Below, in pieces: positions 60,824-64,000 of a stretch of DNA of 64,000 nt; the stretch's first letter is position 1; the number at the start of each line of letters is the position of its first letter. The notes under the pieces were generated by a model. It had not been told where the DNA came from. It did not search any database and saw nothing but the letters and a program-made list of their open reading frames with translations. Source of the DNA: G963665925 sp963665925 (GTDB lineage: Bacteria > Bacillota > Clostridia > Peptostreptococcales > Acidaminobacteraceae); NCBI GenBank assembly GCA_963665925.1, contig OY762511.1:4526001-4590000 (forward strand). The letters run 5' to 3'. A program made the translations under genes and the position numbers.

Positions 60824-62425
60824 ATGAAAAAATCATTCATCTATTATATACCCGTCTTAATCCTGTATGTTATCGTCAACATATTATCAATATCGACTTA
60901 TCCCTTTGTCCACTCAGACGAAACATGGCTTGCCGGCCTGAGTAGAACCATAGACCAGTCCGGTAGCTTTCTTCTGACAGAACCATTTTTCAAGCTGTAC
61001 CCAAGACAGCCGCACACAATAAAATCCTTCTTCCATTTTCTTCAGGGAAAATGGCTTGCCGCTTTTGGCTACGGCATCTTACAGGTGCGTGCACTCTCCC
61101 TTCTGGTTGGACTGATCTTCTTAGTGCTTTTAGCTGTTTATCTGAACAAGCGCCATGACGCAATGCCCAAAATTGAACAAAGGACATACGCCCCTGTGTC
61201 ATTCATAAGTCTGCTTCTATGTGCCTTCAGCGCTCAGTTCATATATGCGGCGCACTTTGGCAGACAGGAAATTTTCATCCTTTTTTTCCTACTCGGCGGA
61301 TACGCCCTTGTCGAAAAAGGCGTTTTCTTGAACCAGGCGCGTACAGCTTGGCTTTACGCGTTCAGCGCAGCCCTGCTTACTGGAATAGCCATCGGCTTTC
61401 ACCCAAACAGCTTTCTGATTGGATGTGCCCTTGGAGCTATGCTTCTCGCGGACAGCCTCATACACAGACGGCTTTTGCCTCTGACTTCTTATGTACTTGT
61501 TACGGGCGGCATCGCAGCTGTATTTGTAAAGGTGTCCATTTCCTGGAACAAGGGATTTCTCGCAGACTACAACTCATTTGGAGATACACTGGGTGCAACA
61601 CTTACACTCACTGAAAAAATCAAAACCTTCCCGATTTTCCTATACAAAATCTATGGGCAAATCAGCGCAACATATTTCACACCAGATATTCGCATCGAGT
61701 TCATTCTCACCACTGGTGTATTCCTCATGGGCATGCTGACATGGATTACCCTTGGCAAGAAAAGAAATAAAGTGGGCTTTGCCACTGGCCTTCCCATTAT
61801 CGGCGCCTTGGGCCTTACAGGCGGACTCATCCTCATTGGAAGATACAATGCGACTTCAATCGTCTTTTATCTCCCATTAATGGCACTCTGCGCCCATGGA
61901 TTGCTCCTGCACTGTATATCTCATTCAACCTCTTGCAAAAAGAAGCTTCTTGTCATTGCTGGAATTATTGTCGTGGCTGTAGGAACAAACAGTTTTCTTC
62001 AAATCATGAAACCGCCGCTTGAGTCTTATTCTGTTTACATAAGCAACATTGAGTCTGCAGTTCACCTTTCGCAGTCCGAAAGAGCACTCTGCAACTTGAA
62101 CGCAGGGTTCTCCTTTGAACCGGATGCTTTTCTTGACTATCGTGATTTGGGCATGTTAAAGGAAGCAGGCATGTCGGTTGAGACCTACCTTAAAACAAAC
62201 AACATTACCCATATTATCCTCTCTGAAGAGATGGACTATATTTACAGAAATCAAAAGCAGTGGAGCATACTCTATGGGGATATGTCCTATTATCCTGACC
62301 TGCTTCGCATACTTGAAGAGCAGTACTACCTGACACAAGAATTTGAAAGCCCGCTTTATGGCATGCGGATCACACGTTATGCCGATGGCTACCCATGGCA
62401 GGTCCGTGTCTATAAACTCAAATGA
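60824..62425 (+). CDS. GT-C type membrane glycosyltransferase-like protein
   Basis: The 533-residue protein has about eleven to twelve membrane segments and a first extracellular loop with HSDETWLAGLSR near residue 33, similar to the acidic DE motif of GT39/ArnT-like lipid-linked sugar transferases. A soluble C-terminal domain (about 410-533) follows. The donor and acceptor are unknown. The ATG at 60824 follows GGAGG; the open frame to 60779 has no such site. It stands alone between divergent and convergent neighbours. Confidence 0.7.
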   Translation: MKKSFIYYIPVLILYVIVNILSISTYPFVHSDETWLAGLSRTIDQSGSFLLTEPFFKLYPRQPHTIKSFFHFLQGKWLAAFGYGILQVRALSLLVGLIFLVLLAVYLNKRHDAMPKIEQRTYAPVSFISLLLCAFSAQFIYAAHFGRQEIFILFFLLGGYALVEKGVFLNQARTAWLYAFSAALLTGIAIGFHPNSFLIGCALGAMLLADSLIHRRLLPLTSYVLVTGGIAAVFVKVSISWNKGFLADYNSFGDTLGATLTLTEKIKTFPIFLYKIYGQISATYFTPDIRIEFILTTGVFLMGMLTWITLGKKRNKVGFATGLPIIGALGLTGGLILIGRYNATSIVFYLPLMALCAHGLLLHCISHSTSCKKKLLVIAGIIVVAVGTNSFLQIMKPPLESYSVYISNIESAVHLSQSERALCNLNAGFSFEPDAFLDYRDLGMLKEAGMSVETYLKTNNITHIILSEEMDYIYRNQKQWSILYGDMSYYPDLLRILEEQYYLTQEFESPLYGMRITRYADGYPWQVRVYKLK

Positions 62426-62466
62426 CGCAAGGCTGAAACCGCCACAGTTAAAACAAAGGAACACCC

Positions 62467-62503
62467 AAAAAAAGGATTCGGCATATACGTCGAATCCTTT
62501 TTT
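62467..62503. terminator. Bidirectional terminator
   Basis: An A-rich left arm ending GGATTCG pairs with CGAATCC followed by a six-T run, across a ten-base loop. It serves the convergent membrane-protein and ABC transporter genes. Confidence 0.8.
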
Positions 62504-62581
62504 AAACAAGTCAAACCCGACTTGATAAGTATTTTGTTTCAGTATGCATGACTGCATCTGGTCCATTTAAAACCTTATGCT

Positions 62582-63295
62582 TCAGGCTAAGATCCCCATG
62601 ATTTCATGGTGGAGCTGGTCTTCACTTTCAAAGGCTGACTTTTTCAGGGTCGTGCAAGCCCCTTCAGCATCTATCACAAGCACCTGCGTTGCCATTTTCA
62701 CAGCCTCCCCTACATCATGGGTTATGAAAAGAACCGTCATTGCATGTTTTTCCTTAAGCGCAATCAACAGCTGCTGCAGGCGTTCACGGGTGAATCCGTC
62801 TAGACTGCCAAAGGGCTCGTCCATTAAGAGCAGCTCTGGCGCCTTGAGCATAGCACGCGCAATTGCCACCCTCTGTCGCATACCACCTGACAGATGACAG
62901 GGATATTTGTTCAGGTGGTCTCCAAGACCCACTTCTTCAAGCAGGATTTTGCTCTTTTCGTAGAGTGCTGCTTTTTCAAGCGCCATGTCCTTGGAATGAC
63001 CTATCACCGTTAAATTGCCGATGGCTGTTTTCCAGGGCAAAAGCTGTTCAAGACTTTGGAAGACTATCCCCATATTTGAACCACATCTGTTTTCAAAGAC
63101 GCCAGAGTGTACTATAGGTTTTGCAGCGTTCAGGTCCATATCTCCAATTAATCTTAATAGCGTGCTCTTGCCTATTCCTGTCGGTCCGACAACACTTACG
63201 AAATCGCCCTTTTCTATACTCAAGTTCAAGTTTCGCAGAACTGGCGCTTCATAGCCTACTGCACAATTTTCAAATGTAATGAGCAAATGCTTCAT
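62582..63295 (-). CDS. ABC transporter ATP-binding protein (SsuB/TauB-like)
   Basis: The 237-residue ATPase shows Walker A GPTGIGKSTLLR near residue 37, the Q-loop GIVFQSLEQLLPW near 76, signature HLSGGMRQRVAIARAML near 133, Walker B LLLMDEPFGSLD near 155, and the switch His in FITHDVGEA. This subfamily energises uptake of nitrate, sulfonates, taurine or related anions. Its start overlaps the permease stop by four bases. No substrate-binding protein gene is in the window. Confidence 0.9.
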   Translation of the reverse strand: MKHLLITFENCAVGYEAPVLRNLNLSIEKGDFVSVVGPTGIGKSTLLRLIGDMDLNAAKPIVHSGVFENRCGSNMGIVFQSLEQLLPWKTAIGNLTVIGHSKDMALEKAALYEKSKILLEEVGLGDHLNKYPCHLSGGMRQRVAIARAMLKAPELLLMDEPFGSLDGFTRERLQQLLIALKEKHAMTVLFITHDVGEAVKMATQVLVIDAEGACTTLKKSAFESEDQLHHEIMGILA

Positions 63296-64000
63296 TCAAT
63301 CATCCCCCACTTTCTCAGGGTGATATTCTCAATGAAGTCGAAAAGACCCTTTTCAACGACCAGACCTATTCCAATAACAACCACAAGACCCGCAAACATG
63401 CCTGCCGTATCCATGAAGACACGGTTTTTGAAAATAAACCAACCAAGTCCGCCCCCGGAACCAATGGCTCCAAACACCATTTCAGCGCCAATCAACGCCC
63501 GCCAGGCCCTAGCCCAGCCGGTTCTTAGACCAGACAATAAATATGGAAGTACTGCCGGCAAGGTTATGTGGATCCACTTTCCAATCCCTTCAATTCTGAA
63601 ACCGCGCGCCACCTGAACGTAGATAGCGGGAATGTTCCTTACACCTGCAGTCATATTGGTGTATAGGGGCCAAAGAACCGAATGGATAATGACTGCCACA
63701 ATGGACGTCTGTCCAATTCCAAGCCAAATCATAAAGACTGGCAGAATTGCGATTCCAGGAAGGGGATGAAAAAGCGCGCACAAGGTGCTGAAAATATCGT
63801 CAAAAGCTTTCCACCGGTTTGAAAGGGTCAGCATGACCATGGTAAGGCCCAGTGCACCGAAGAGACCATAAAGAACCACCTTTAATGATCTGAGAATCTG
63901 TCCGACAAGGGCCTCCTGGGCAATCCCCCGGGCAAGTCTCTTTAAGACGGCGTACGGCGTGGGAAGGACCAGTGGCGAGTATAGGCCTGATTCAGCTGCA
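63292..64000 (-). CDS. ABC transporter permease (SsuC/TauC-like), N-terminus beyond window
   Basis: The frame is open to the right edge of the window, so the true start is beyond it. At least 235 residues are present with about five to six membrane segments; the upstream part reads PTPYAVLKRLARGIAQEALV, as in SsuC-type permeases. The EAA loop is near VARGFRIEGIGKWIHITLPA. It couples with the ATPase by a four-base overlap. The apparent start at 63879 is only a GTG inside the gene. Confidence 0.88.
   Translation of the reverse strand, partial: AAESGLYSPLVLPTPYAVLKRLARGIAQEALVGQILRSLKVVLYGLFGALGLTMVMLTLSNRWKAFDDIFSTLCALFHPLPGIAILPVFMIWLGIGQTSIVAVIIHSVLWPLYTNMTAGVRNIPAIYVQVARGFRIEGIGKWIHITLPAVLPYLLSGLRTGWARAWRALIGAEMVFGAIGSGGGLGWFIFKNRVFMDTAGMFAGLVVVIGIGLVVEKGLFDFIENITLRKWGMIE

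Noticed and set aside
63877..63879. A GTG start for the ABC permease
   Set aside because: The frame continues without a stop to the window edge and the upstream residues match the family, so the start lies outside.

Overview
This window reads as a chromosomal segment of an anaerobic, low-to-medium GC Gram-positive bacterium of the Clostridia. The evidence is a six-gene Rnf complex in the clostridial order rnfCDGEAB, a maf-radC-mreBCD-PBP2-minCD cell-shape block, strong AGGAGG-type ribosome binding sites, sigma-54 circuits for amino-acid use, a cysteine desulfidase, a Fur-controlled ferrous-iron transporter, and no respiratory oxidase. The genus cannot be fixed from sequence alone.

Layout. 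1-8050: minus-strand cell-shape and division operon (DUF4321-like gene, maf, radC, mreB, mreC, mreD, PBP2, minC, minD, the last cut by the window edge). 8357-13470: minus-strand rnfCDGEAB. 14054-16907: a SPOR-domain envelope protein, an HD-GYP protein and a stand-alone CheY-like regulator. 17148-25044: a complete plus-strand histidine operon (hisZ-G-D-C-B-H-A-F-IE) headed by a 24-residue leader peptide with six consecutive histidines and a strong attenuator. 24992-31855: mostly minus-strand small, membrane or unknown genes, a HAD hydrolase and an ANTAR-domain regulator. 31856-32378: a structured noncoding region holding a terminated small RNA and a cloverleaf-like inverted-repeat element. 32376-43816: amino-acid signalling and metabolism, namely a cysteine desulfidase with a near-perfect sigma-54 promoter next to a sigma-54 activator, a chemoreceptor, and a sensor kinase/NtrC-type regulator pair followed by a sodium:alanine/glycine symporter with its own sigma-54 promoter. 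43999-50504: asparaginase, then a two-component system with a MacAB-like efflux operon. 50641-52873: an MFS transporter and a RAYT-like transposase homologue that has lost its catalytic histidines. 53087-54755: a thioredoxin-reductase-like flavoprotein and a two-domain glutaredoxin-like protein. 54885-57447: feoA, feoB and a tiny Cys-rich FeoB partner that had to be found by hand, with two Fur boxes. 57540-60526: an inverted-repeat element between twin hairpins, then two secreted lipoproteins built of rhodanese domains. 60824-64000: a GT-C type membrane protein and part of an SsuBC/TauBC-like ABC importer.

Taken together, the cell appears to ferment amino acids, conserve energy with the ferredoxin:NAD Rnf pump, and switch on amino-acid catabolism through sigma-54. 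The best candidates for something undescribed are the ANTAR-type hairpin overlapping a terminator beside the ANTAR gene, the cloverleaf element after the cysteine desulfidase gene, the histidine leader-peptide attenuator, the catalytically dead RAYT homologue, and the twin-hairpin inverted-repeat element near feoA.
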